A DNA stretch of 35,298 nt. Source: Planctomycetota bacterium. GTDB taxonomy: Bacteria; Planctomycetota; J058. Numbering within the stretch: position 1 is the stretch's first letter; each line of letters begins with the position of its first letter. Made by a program: the position numbers and the translations under genes. Shown here piece by piece: positions 16,650 to 23,447 of the stretch. The notes under the pieces are model-generated. The model was not told the origin of the DNA. It was given only the letters and a program-made list of their open reading frames with translations, and did not search any database. The stretch lies in contig JAHBXY010000098.1 of the NCBI GenBank assembly GCA_019636275.1, forward strand, positions 1 through 35,298. Reading direction: 5' to 3'.

Positions 16650-16925
16650 GACGTCGGGCCCACCACCTTCGGCTCGAGCGCGACCACCTCGAAGGTCGTG
16701 TTCGCCTGCCTCGTTGCCCGACGTCGCGCAGGGTCACCGAGAAGCTGAGCGGGCCGGGCGCGAGGGTCAGCGTCGCCGTGGCGCTGGTCGCGCCGACGAC
16801 GGACTGCGAGGTCACGTCCTGGCCGTCGAGCGTGGGCCGAAAGTTCCCAGGTCGACCCCGCAGCCCGGGTCGGCGTAGGTGGCGACGAGCTGGACCATGT
16901 GGTCGACCGTGGCCCCGTCCGCGGG
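16650..16925 (-). pseudogene. Remnant of a secreted Ig-like/cadherin-like repeat protein
   Basis: Three short coding pieces follow each other in different frames on the minus strand: VDHMVQLVATYADPGCGVDL, then RPTLDGQDVTSQ continuing into ATLTLAPGPLSFSVTLRD, then NTTFEVVALEPKVVGPTS. Together they resemble one domain of the Ig-like/bacterial cadherin type found in large secreted proteins. At least two frame changes separate them and there is no plausible start or end. The remnant stops about 100 bp from repeat copy A. Assignment is by pattern only. Confidence 0.5.
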
Positions 16926-16977
16926 CGCGAAGAGGTGAGCGTCGGGGCTGTCAGGAGCGCTCGGTAATCTGAACGCC

Positions 16978-18003
16978 GTGACGCGTCAGCCGCACGACGG
17001 CCTGGTCAAAGCCGCCCTCTCACGGCGGGAGAACGCCGCCGGCGCCTTGCAGGCGGTGCTGCCGCCGGCGCTCCTGGCCGAGCTCGACCTGGCCTCGCTG
17101 CGGCTCGTCGAGGGCAGCTTCGTCGACGAGCGGCTCTCGGAGCGCTTCACGGACCTGGTCTACGAGGTGACGCTCGCGGGCCGACCGGGGCTGGTGTGCT
17201 TCGTCGTCTACGAGCACCAGTCCACGGTCGATCCGCTCATGGTCGTGCGCGTGCTCGTCTACCTGGCCCGCGTGTGGGACGCCTGGATCCACGACCACCC
17301 GGGCGCGACCAAGGTCCCGCCCGTGATCCCGGTCGTGCTCTACCACGGGCCCGGCCCCTGGAGCGCTGCGACTTCGCTGCGGGAGGTGATCGACCTGCCG
17401 GAGGCATTGCTCGCGTCCGTGGGCGACCACCTACCGGCCCTGCGCTTCGTGCTCGACGACCTGGCGGCCACCGCCGACGCCGACCTACGCACACGCGAGG
17501 CCGCCGTCCTCGGCCGGCTCACGTTCCTCCTCCTCAAGCACGCACGTTCGCTCGTGGCGGGGCGCACTGGCTCCGGCTCGCTCGAGGCGTTCTTCGCCTC
17601 CGTCGCGGACCTCCTCCAGGCGCTGCCCGATCGCCGCGACCGTGTGCTCGTGTTCCGCTATATCATCGAGGTCGTCGACGACGCCGATCCCCGGGCGGTC
17701 GAGGAGGCCCTGGGTCGCGCGGCGACCGCCGAGCTCCGGGAGGACGTCATGACCGCCGCAGAGAAGTTGCGCCAGGAGGGCAAGCTCGAAGGCAGGCTCG
17801 AAGGCAAGCTCGAAGGCAAGCTCGAGGGGCTCCTCGAGGGCCAGCGGCGTCTCCTGCTCAAGCAGCTGGGCTCGAAGTTCGGCCCGCTCCCCGCCGACGT
17901 CGTGGCGCGCGTGTCGGCGGCGGACGAGGCGGCCCTGGAGACCTGGGCTGAGCGCGTCCTTTCGGCGGTGCGCCTGGGAGACGTCTGGGGCGGGGCCGAG
18001 TAA
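16978..18003 (+). CDS. Rpn family recombination-promoting nuclease / YhgA-like PD-(D/E)XK protein
   Basis: Protein of 341 residues. The start PHDGLVKAALSRRENAAGAL fits the family opening, and the nuclease core follows: FTDLVYEV (Asp of the PD motif) and LVCFVVYEHQS (the ExQ variant of the (D/E)XK motif, usual for this family). The region PPVIPVVLYHGPGPW is also characteristic. The family is mobile and often phase-variable; E. coli RpnA stimulates RecA-independent recombination and cuts DNA in a metal-dependent way. The C-terminal part has four 12-bp tandem units (17779-17826) coding for GKLE/GRLE, which end in a helix with LLLKQLGSKFGPLP, like the DUF4351 tails of relatives. The tract is a likely slippage site. 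The GTG at 16978 opens the conserved N terminus. Confidence 0.88.
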   Translation: MTRQPHDGLVKAALSRRENAAGALQAVLPPALLAELDLASLRLVEGSFVDERLSERFTDLVYEVTLAGRPGLVCFVVYEHQSTVDPLMVVRVLVYLARVWDAWIHDHPGATKVPPVIPVVLYHGPGPWSAATSLREVIDLPEALLASVGDHLPALRFVLDDLAATADADLRTREAAVLGRLTFLLLKHARSLVAGRTGSGSLEAFFASVADLLQALPDRRDRVLVFRYIIEVVDDADPRAVEEALGRAATAELREDVMTAAEKLRQEGKLEGRLEGKLEGKLEGLLEGQRRLLLKQLGSKFGPLPADVVARVSAADEAALETWAERVLSAVRLGDVWGGAE

Positions 18004-18340
18004 GCCAGCGTCGCCGCCTCCCTGGGACCCTCGAGGCCGCTGGCGCGCTCCTTCCAGCCCCGCCAACGTGCGTCCGTTCGCTGCTCGTCGGCTGGGCAGC
18101 CCTGCACGTCGCGAGGCCGCCGCCTTGGGTTGTGCGCTCGCCGCCAAAGACGGCAGCAGCAGCAGCAGACCCGACCCAGGGTAGTGGCACAAGGCCAGAA
18201 CCTGACTCGCCGCGCCGCGCATCCGGCGTCGTGGGCAGGACCTGCACGCGGCCGTGCCCGATCCGCGTACCACCGCCGAGACGAAGTCGCCCCACCGCAC
18301 CCCGCTCCCCCAATCGCCCTCCTCCAGACTCGGACGAACT
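18004..18340. other. Gap after the Rpn gene
   Basis: No intact gene is visible. It contains a (CAG)5 run (about 18154-18168) directly before the inverted repeat copy B'. The stretch between B' and B is GC-rich with no recognisable product. Confidence 0.5.
18168..18194 (+). repeat. Dispersed accessory repeat, inverted partial copy B'
   Basis: The plus strand reads GACCCGACCCAGGGTAGTGG then CACAAGG. This matches, with small indels, the minus strand of the inner part of copies B, C and A. With B it forms terminal inverted repeats around about 150 bp. Confidence 0.5.
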
Positions 18341-18396
18341 CGGACCCGGATCCGTCCACGGTGGGGGGGCGCTTGGCACTACCCATGGTCGGGTCC
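18341..18396 (-). repeat. Dispersed accessory repeat, copy B
   Basis: On the plus strand: CGGACCCGGATCC, a G-rich spacer, CGCTTGGCACTACCCATGG, then TCGGGTCC. The minus-strand TAG inside it ends the helix-turn-helix gene at 18379. Confidence 0.75.
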
Positions 18397-18519
18397 CTCC
18401 TCCGTGCCACCCCATACGAGTCGACGGGTTTGGACCAGCACCCGGATCCGACGCGGCGGAAGGCCGAGCCGCTCGCCGGCCTGCCGAACGGTCATGACCT
18501 CCTGGGGCAGGAAGGGCAT
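18379..18519 (-). pseudogene. Truncated excisionase/MerR-like helix-turn-helix protein
   Basis: From the ATG at 18519 the peptide begins MPFLPQEVMTVRQAGERLG and continues LPPRRIRVLVQTRRLV, the usual first helices of a DNA-binding excisionase-type domain (HTH_17-like). It then runs into GGTEEGPDHG and a TAG that lies inside repeat copy B, so only 46 residues remain and the wing and DNA-reading end are missing. An alternative ATG at 18495 (MTVRQAGERL) is equally possible. It could have been the accessory recombination factor of the nearby integrase remnant; this is inference from proximity. Its truncation by the repeat is what the sequence shows. Confidence 0.6.
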
Positions 18520-18589
18520 CGGAACTTGACGACGGCCCTCGCGAGCCTTGCGTCCACTGCTCGCGAGCATGGTTGTTAGCGTCGCCACG

Positions 18590-19104
18590 CCGTATCTGCG
18601 CGACGAAGGGCACACCTACTCGTCGCGGCGCGCGAGGGCGCGCCGGCGGCCTGGGTGCACGATGCAACCGAGTATCTTGAACGATACCACGAGGCGAAGG
18701 GAGCTGGCGCAGGCTACCAGCTCGAACCCGACGCACAGGTGCATCTCACCTATCCGCAACGGTGCCGCTCGACAGCAGCGGCTCAGGGCTACGACATCGA
18801 CGATCCCGGCCGAACTGTCGCGGTCCGCTCGACGCCCTCTGACCTTGCCCCACGAGGCAACATCCACAATCAGATGACCCAGGACTGGAACAGATGGGAT
18901 CGCCGATTGCGCGCTCACCAAGCCGGAACTCCCCCCTCAGATCAGCAGATCCTGCAGAAGAAGCGTCAGATGGACAGGCGCTATGGCCGGTCTACGACCG
19001 CCATTTGCCAAAGAGTGGGTGCTAAATTAGACGGATATGAGCTACGCTCGAGTGTTCTACCCGCTGGACAGGGAGGCGATCGAGCCATGGGCGACCCTCA
19101 CTGA
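18590..19104 (+). pseudogene. Orphan polymorphic-toxin C-terminal module 1 (frameshifted)
   Basis: The 5' part reads YLRDEGHTY in one frame and then GAPAAWVHDATEYLERYH in another. Restoring one T after base 18619 (TAC TTC GTC) gives HTYFVAAREGAPAAWVHDA. This is the kind of pre-toxin junction, with a VHNA-type boundary, that separates the Rhs/Hint region from the variable toxin tip. The downstream frame stays open to 19104 (about 145 codons after the junction; DWNRWDRRLRAHQAG, QQILQKKRQMDRRYG), but other frames also end plausibly at 19025, so more frame damage is possible. The toxin fold is not recognised. The region upstream, which would hold the Rhs body, is absent. The downstream gene at 19037 resembles an immunity protein. 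This is a displaced module, not an intact toxin gene. Confidence 0.6.
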
Positions 19105-19864
19105 CACCTTCAGCGTGGCTGAACGCCTGGCTTGTTGCGGCCAATGGCGAGAGCGACAAGTTGCAGATCTCAGGGTGGAGGTCCCAGACATCGGAGAACT
19201 CGTCCATGGGCCCGGCGTCGTTCCGACAGATGCTCATTACCTTCTGGTGCTGCATGAGTTAAGGGCCGTGTTGGCCGCCGCCGACCCCAGGGTTCAGTTC
19301 CGTGAAGCGTGGGTCAACGGCGACAGCACCGTAGCCACTCAAGTTGTGGCACCCGCAACCCTCCAGGCAAGGTTCGGCTCGGAAGGAGGCGACCGGCCCA
19401 GCGTTGCGTGCCCCGTGTGTGGCCGCCTGAGCGGGGGCGCATCCCTAGAGCTCGCCAGGTTCCACCTTCTTAGTTCCACCGGCCTAGCGCCTCTCCAGGT
19501 CATTTGGGGCGCCGAGGACTCGGGAGATTACTTCCTCAGCCCTTGCCTGGCGGAGCGGATTCGACTCGCAGGTTTCCCCGCGATCATTGGGAAACAACTT
19601 CCCATCTATGATAAGCCCTTCACGGAACTCATGGACGGGAAGGAAGTTCTTCTTCCGGGGCTTTCATGCCTCCGCGACGGTGTGTTCAGGTCGGCGCTGC
19701 GCCCCTTTGAGCTTCTGCAAGTCCTTGTGCAAGCCGCGCGACAGCGAGATGGTGATGTTGCTGCGCAGTGCTTTGAAGCTCTGAAACGCACCGACTGCCC
19801 AACTTCGCTAAAGGGGGAGGGGCTGAGGCTCTTGAAGTCGGCGACGGCACCAGCGAGTGACTGA
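19037..19864 (+). CDS. Putative immunity protein, SitI6-like (double-CXXCG family)
   Basis: Protein of 275 residues, cytosolic, no signal peptide. Its plan fits the myxobacterial double-CXXCG family (SitI6): an N-terminal cysteine motif followed by an acidic/valine segment (CCG at 33-35, then DLRVEVPDIGELV), a middle domain, a second motif CPVCG (125-129), and then a segment like FLSPCLAERIRLAGF. The first motif has lost its leading Cys and is degenerate. About 90 residues after the second motif (LLPGLSCLRDG to the end) are extra. In Myxococcus SitI6 protects kin from a SitA toxin; here the position directly after toxin module 1 supports the same role. G+C is visibly lower than in the backbone, which suggests transfer. 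The family call is by eye and moderate; the gene itself is safe. Confidence 0.7.
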   Translation: MSYARVFYPLDREAIEPWATLTDTFSVAERLACCGQWRERQVADLRVEVPDIGELVHGPGVVPTDAHYLLVLHELRAVLAAADPRVQFREAWVNGDSTVATQVVAPATLQARFGSEGGDRPSVACPVCGRLSGGASLELARFHLLSSTGLAPLQVIWGAEDSGDYFLSPCLAERIRLAGFPAIIGKQLPIYDKPFTELMDGKEVLLPGLSCLRDGVFRSALRPFELLQVLVQAARQRDGDVAAQCFEALKRTDCPTSLKGEGLRLLKSATAPASD

Positions 19865-20019
19865 GTTGTGCAGGCGCAGCACACGAAATCGGCCAGCGAG
19901 TTGGCCGCCCTGCCGAACCTCGGAGCCCTGCCTACGCGGAGGTGGCCTTCTCCAAGTCACTCCTGGCCCCGACCGGGGTATCCGAACGCCGCGTGGACGC
20001 TCAGGGGCGTGACGGAGGA

Positions 20020-20331
20020 GCACCGGACCGACAACTGCTCGTCCGATGCGCGGCCCGCGCGCTCACCTCGGCCGGCGTCTCAGGGCTCGTCGTCCGGCTC
20101 GCCCGGCGCGCCGACGTGCGTGCGCACCCCCACGCCTTCCGCCGCGCCGTGGCCACGAGCCTGGTGCGCGGCGGCGCGAGCGTCCTGGTCGTCAAGGAGC
20201 TACTCGGCCACGCCGACATGTCCACGACGGCGGCCTAAGTCTCGCTCGTCCTCGACGACCTGCGCCGCGCCGTCGCGCACCACGACCACGCGGGCGTCAG
20301 CCGGTCGCGCGCGGCATCGTGTCGGCGATGA
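20020..20331 (+). pseudogene. Tyrosine recombinase (XerC/D-like integrase) remnant with the catalytic Tyr codon changed to stop
   Basis: Only the C-terminal catalytic half remains. It shows ALTSAGVSGLVVRLARRA, then PHAFRRAVATSL with the HxxR pair, then VKELLGHADMSTTAA with the second catalytic His. At the place of the nucleophile tyrosine (usual pattern STTAxY) the codon is TAA (20236-20238). Read through, the frame continues normally (VSLVLDDLRRAVAHHDHAG) to a TGA at 20329-20331, so only this codon breaks it. That TGA overlaps the next ATG (ATGA, 20328-20331), a native-looking coupled junction. The N-terminal core-binding domain and first catalytic Arg are missing. The enzyme must be inactive unless the TAA is a sequence error. 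Confidence 0.75.
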
Positions 20332-20888
20332 GCTTTACGCGCTGGGCCTCGCTCCTCGTCGCCGCCATCATGGCCTTCGCCTCGCCGGCGTTCGTCGCGC
20401 CCTCGCCGTCGGCCACCGCCGCGCCGGGCTTCGCCTCGTGGCCGGACGCGTCAGCGCTGACCCTCACCTCGCCCACGGCCGCCGAGCCGTGCGCGGCGTT
20501 CGACCGAGCCGGGCACGCCTACCAACCTTGTGACTCCACGCCAGAGAAGGGTGGCGTTTCCGCTGCGAGGTATGCGCCGCGCTACGAAGTACACACCTAC
20601 TTCGTGGCGGCGCGCAGGGCGCGCCGGCGGTGGGGGTGCACAACGCGAGTCTGACTCAAGCACGCTTCAAACGACGGGGGATTCTTGAACGACACGTTGC
20701 GCGATGCGTCGGGCAATGCCTTCGACCCGTCCATGGGCGATCGCCTTGTGCCGGAGCGCGGAACGCGCAGCTACGATGACGCGAGACTCTGGAGAAACGA
20801 TCTCGCGACGACGCACAACACGGTCGTCGGCCGAAACAGTAAGACCTATCGCGGGAACCGCCAGCAGCCCCTGGCTGCGGAGCGGTGA
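20328..20888 (+). pseudogene. Secreted polymorphic-toxin module 2 with signal peptide (frameshifted)
   Basis: The ATG at 20328 begins MSFTRWASLLVAAIMAFASP, a clear signal peptide with likely cleavage near ATA (about residue 31). About 60 residues follow to RYEVHTYFVAA. One base is missing near 20614-20617; restoring a G (CGC GAG GGC) gives REGAPAVGVHNAS, the same junction as module 1. A second change in the GGGGG run at about 20673-20677 restores the frame: removing one G reads on as FLNDTLRDASGNAFDP to NRQQPLAAER and a TGA at 20886-20888. The reconstructed toxin tip has about 85 residues and no recognised fold. The Rhs/YD-repeat body expected between signal and junction is absent, so this is an internally deleted gene or an unusually short toxin. 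An immunity-like gene follows at 20925. Confidence 0.6.
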
Positions 20889-20924
20889 GGCCAGACGCAC
20901 TACTTCAAAGAAGGGGGGGGTAAG

Positions 20925-21806
20925 GTGCCTCGCCGTAAACTCAAGGGTAGCTTGGCCGATCTTGGCGACGCCGTGTTCGCGGAGGCAACGGAGGCGATTG
21001 TCTCTATCGCGGACTTGGTGGAAGAAGATCTTGGTCGTCGGCCAACAGTAGCTGAGTTTGGGGAGATACTCTTGTGGGGTATGCGCTCCTGCGGGCGAGA
21101 ACCCTTCGATGATCTTCGTGCTAACGAGGTCAAAAGGATTGTTTTCCAAGCGCGGAGCGTGAAGCGTTCATCGAGATCAACTGCGGGCCTGCGTCGAGGC
21201 GACATAGTCGCCATACCAGTCGCACCTGGGAACGCCCGAAGCTTCCTGATCTACTTGGGGCGGTTTGGGCGGTTCGGCGACGCATTCGGCGTCATGGGGG
21301 CGAAGGTGCCCTCGGTGGCGGATTTCCCCCCGGAGCGCTGGGGACGTCATCTGTTTACAGGTCTTCGAGCTGTCGAATCCGGAAGGTGGATCGTGTCCGG
21401 GCACGACGACAGTCTGCTAGTCGCATTCCAGGAGCAGCCAGAGTACTACTACTCGAAGACACTCCATCCCGACGACGAAGGTATCGGCCCCTTCGGGGCG
21501 GCCGAGACTGCTGACAACTATGAGGGCAGACGAGACCTGCCGGGAGTAAAGGATCTTTCTTCCAACCACGAGACGTCCGTCGTGCGCTGGCTCGATCGGG
21601 AAGAGGCGCAAGAACTGGGCTTGTGCAGTCCCGATTTTCTCCAATCAGGACCAGAAGCGACTGTGGAGGATTACGTCTCCAGTCTGAGGGGTAGGCCACT
21701 TGGCCCACGAAAGGAGCATTCAGGAGATCAGCGACGGAGTGGGCCCCGCACCGGCCGAGCGGAACGGAGTTCGCCGAGTAGGCGACGCAAGCGGAAATCG
21801 AGGTAG
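20925..21806 (+). CDS. Putative immunity protein, Imm26-like
   Basis: Cytosolic protein of 293 residues starting at a GTG preceded by a G-rich ribosome site (about 20911-20920). The N-terminal 80 residues are helical and charged. The segment LRRGDIVAIPVAPGNARSF (89-107), followed by a beta-rich stretch (LIYLGRFGRFGDAFGVMG), matches the start of Imm26-type immunity proteins, which open with a GD-x-aIPl pattern. The C-terminal 50 residues are Arg/Ser-rich and probably disordered. Its place 36 nt after toxin module 2 supports an immunity role. The 21001-21060 line has 31 G+C of 60, far below the backbone, so it was probably acquired. The family call is tentative; that it is a real gene is likely from length, codon pattern and context. 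Confidence 0.68.
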   Translation: MPRRKLKGSLADLGDAVFAEATEAIVSIADLVEEDLGRRPTVAEFGEILLWGMRSCGREPFDDLRANEVKRIVFQARSVKRSSRSTAGLRRGDIVAIPVAPGNARSFLIYLGRFGRFGDAFGVMGAKVPSVADFPPERWGRHLFTGLRAVESGRWIVSGHDDSLLVAFQEQPEYYYSKTLHPDDEGIGPFGAAETADNYEGRRDLPGVKDLSSNHETSVVRWLDREEAQELGLCSPDFLQSGPEATVEDYVSSLRGRPLGPRKEHSGDQRRSGPRTGRAERSSPSRRRKRKSR

Positions 21807-22137
21807 CTGTCTCCTCACGCGTCGTGCAAGATCCTGCAACGCCGATCTCTGGGACGCGGACACTGCCTTGGACGTTGGACGCCACTTCATGATCCGAGAG
21901 TGGGTCTATCCTGACGCCCGCGGTCAGGAGGTCACCGACAGAACAGAAGCGCCCAAAGTGAGCGCCATGCGTCGAACGGCCGACTCCAGGTCGTCGGGCT
22001 CGAGCGTCTCGCTGATCGAGTAGAGCTTGTGCGTCCCGAGGAGATCGACGCGATCAGGGCCTCGATGCACTGACCGTGGGTGACGCGGCTCCGTGGGTCC
22101 GCCGGCACGCGCTCGTCGGCCCCTTGGCGACAGCCGG
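21807..22137. other. Gap between two convergent accessory gene groups
   Basis: It holds one recognisable gene tail on the minus strand (21924 to about 22040) and part of repeat copy D. No promoter or RNA gene is evident. Confidence 0.5.
21924..22040 (-). pseudogene. C-terminal gene remnant of unknown family
   Basis: The minus strand encodes DLLGTHKLYSISETLEPDDL then ESAVRRMALTLGASVLSVTS and a stop at 21924. It has natural amino-acid composition and a helix-like end, but nothing upstream in frame looks coding beyond the adjoining repeat copy D. It may be the tail of a gene cut by the repeat, or of a gene the repeat displaced. Confidence 0.4.
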
Positions 22138-22155
22138 CTACCCATGGTCGGGTCC
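22121..22155 (-). repeat. Dispersed accessory repeat, copy D (short)
   Basis: On the plus strand, CCCTTGGC then about 9 extra bases and GGCTACCCATGG followed by TCGGGTCC. The minus-strand TAG inside it (22138-22140) ends the gene at 22138. Only the gene-proximal 17-18 bp are strictly shared with copy B. Confidence 0.65.
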
Positions 22156-22755
22156 CCCTCCCCCTCGGTGAGAGCCCAGGAGGGTCACCGGGCCTGCCGC
22201 GAACGGCGCCTGGAGCGCGTAGCCATCTGACAGGAGCCGGAAGGCCTCAGGCAAGATCGGCCGCCCACGGACCTTGGCGACCGCCAGGCGGCACCGGATG
22301 TGGTACTGGATCTTGTTCGAAAGCAGCTTCAAGGCGTCCCAGTCTGCGCCGTCCTCGTGGCCCCACGTCCTCGCGCGAGCCTCGGTGTTGTGGCCGTAGT
22401 GGGACCAGCGGATCGTCTTCTCCTGGATCCCGCCGAGGTAGAGCTGGATGCAGCCCCAGCCCTCGAGCGTGTAGCGGAAGGTGTGGCCCTTACATCGCCG
22501 CTGGTCCAGTTCGACTCGTCTGATGTCAAGGGTCTTCATCACCGATGGCGACCAGAGATTCAGGAGCAACTGGCCGCCTCGGCTCGCATCACCCAGCCGG
22601 AACGCCGACTCGACCTGGTCGACGGACGTGAACTCTCGGAGTTCCTGGTCGAACTCCGAGGAGAGCTCGAACACCCTGAGGTCCGTGGCGCCGAACACGA
22701 AGACCAGGACGGCTCGCAGATCCTCCCGCACGCCGAAGAAGTCGAGGTTCGCCAC
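22138..22755 (-). CDS. Uncharacterised protein, possible immunity protein
   Basis: Protein of 205 residues from a GTG at 22755, without signal peptide or membrane helix. It is rich in aromatics and conserved-looking segments: FFGVREDLRAVLVFVFGATD, VFELSSEFDQELREF, GWGCIQLYLGGI, SHYGHNTEARARTW, LSNKIQYHIR and RGRPILPEAF. I recognise the general type from toxin-immunity neighbourhoods of several phyla but cannot name a family. After about DGYALQ the sequence becomes Gly-rich (SHRGGGGPDHG) and stops inside repeat copy D, so the natural C terminus is probably lost. It lies 21 nt after the gene ending at 22777 in the same direction, so the two form one unit. Confidence 0.7.
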   Translation of the reverse strand: MANLDFFGVREDLRAVLVFVFGATDLRVFELSSEFDQELREFTSVDQVESAFRLGDASRGGQLLLNLWSPSVMKTLDIRRVELDQRRCKGHTFRYTLEGWGCIQLYLGGIQEKTIRWSHYGHNTEARARTWGHEDGADWDALKLLSNKIQYHIRCRLAVAKVRGRPILPEAFRLLSDGYALQAPFAAGPVTLLGSHRGGGGPDHG

Positions 22756-22776
22756 GGCGTCAGCCTGCGTCTCTGG

Positions 22777-23166
22777 TTAATCCAGGACGGCGATGCGCCA
22801 GCGGGTCTTCTTCTTCTCGAACAGGACGAGCGCCGTTTCGTAGGCCAAGAGATCCTCGAGCACCTTGTCGGAGCTCTTGAAAACCTTGGGCTTCTCCTTG
22901 AGGTGGCCCATCAGCGCGCGCACCGTCTTGAGACCATCCTTCGCGGAGAACCACTGAGCCTTCCCTTCGCCTTCGGGAACGAGTTCTTCCTCCTCTTCCT
23001 CGCTGAGCCACTCGCTGGCATCGACGCTGACGAAGTCGCCCAGCGGCTTCACCCCGAGCTTCTTGGCGATCTTGTCCAGCGACTCCAGCCGGTCGCCGAT
23101 GTGGACGCAGTCGCCGCTGTCCTCGATGCCGTCCTCCTCTGCCACCGCGTTGAGAACGACAGCCAT
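22777..23166 (-). CDS. Uncharacterised acidic protein
   Basis: Protein of 129 residues. The ATG at 23166 follows GGGGGTG by about 7 nt and begins MAVVLNAVAEEDGIEDSGD; an in-frame start at 23232 would add 22 residues. It contains KKLGVKPLGDFVSVDASEWL, a run of acidic residues (SEEEEEEL), then QWFSAKDGLKTVRALMGHL and a C-terminal helical part that ends RWRIAVLD. Similar acidic proteins, with a patterned KPLxDFVS and a QWFxAxDGLxTVRAL segment, occur singly in many bacteria without a known role. It is first in a unit with the 22138-22755 gene. G+C is lower than in the backbone. No function is claimed. Confidence 0.7.
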   Translation of the reverse strand: MAVVLNAVAEEDGIEDSGDCVHIGDRLESLDKIAKKLGVKPLGDFVSVDASEWLSEEEEEELVPEGEGKAQWFSAKDGLKTVRALMGHLKEKPKVFKSSDKVLEDLLAYETALVLFEKKKTRWRIAVLD

Positions 23167-23447
23167 GATGTTCACCCCCGCGTCAATCGTGCAGATGCTC
23201 TCCGTCTGCGTCAACGAGGCAAGGACACGCACGACTGCACGGCCTTTCGACGCTCCTCTCGGCCTTGACTCGATCAGGATCTACGAGCCCCCGCTCTCGT
23301 GTGCGCAGGTCGGCGTCGTCGGCACAGACGCCTGAGCCTCGCCTCGACGGCGCGCGGCCGCCCTCGCCGTGCGTACGCACCCGACCCCAATCGACGGGTC
23401 CCCGCGCCCCAGAGCGCGGACCTGGATCCCCCGTGGGGCGCTTGGCA
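23167..23447. other. Gap containing repeat copy C
   Basis: It separates two minus-strand genes. Apart from repeat C (23417-23465), which reaches into the next gene's 3' end, I see no gene. The promoter of the 22777/22138 unit should lie near 23170-23250, but no clear boxes are visible. Confidence 0.45.

Larger units (their letters stand above)
16278..16977. other. 700-bp gap between tRNA-Leu and the Rpn gene
   Basis: It holds the probable tRNA promoter, the palindrome TGCTACGTAGCA (16461-16472), repeat copy A and the Ig-like gene remnant. No intact gene is visible. This is the left edge of the accessory block. Confidence 0.6.

Noticed and set aside
18154..18168. (CAG)5 run as a phase-variation tract
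   Set aside because: It is not inside a supported gene and is short; noted only because it abuts repeat B'.
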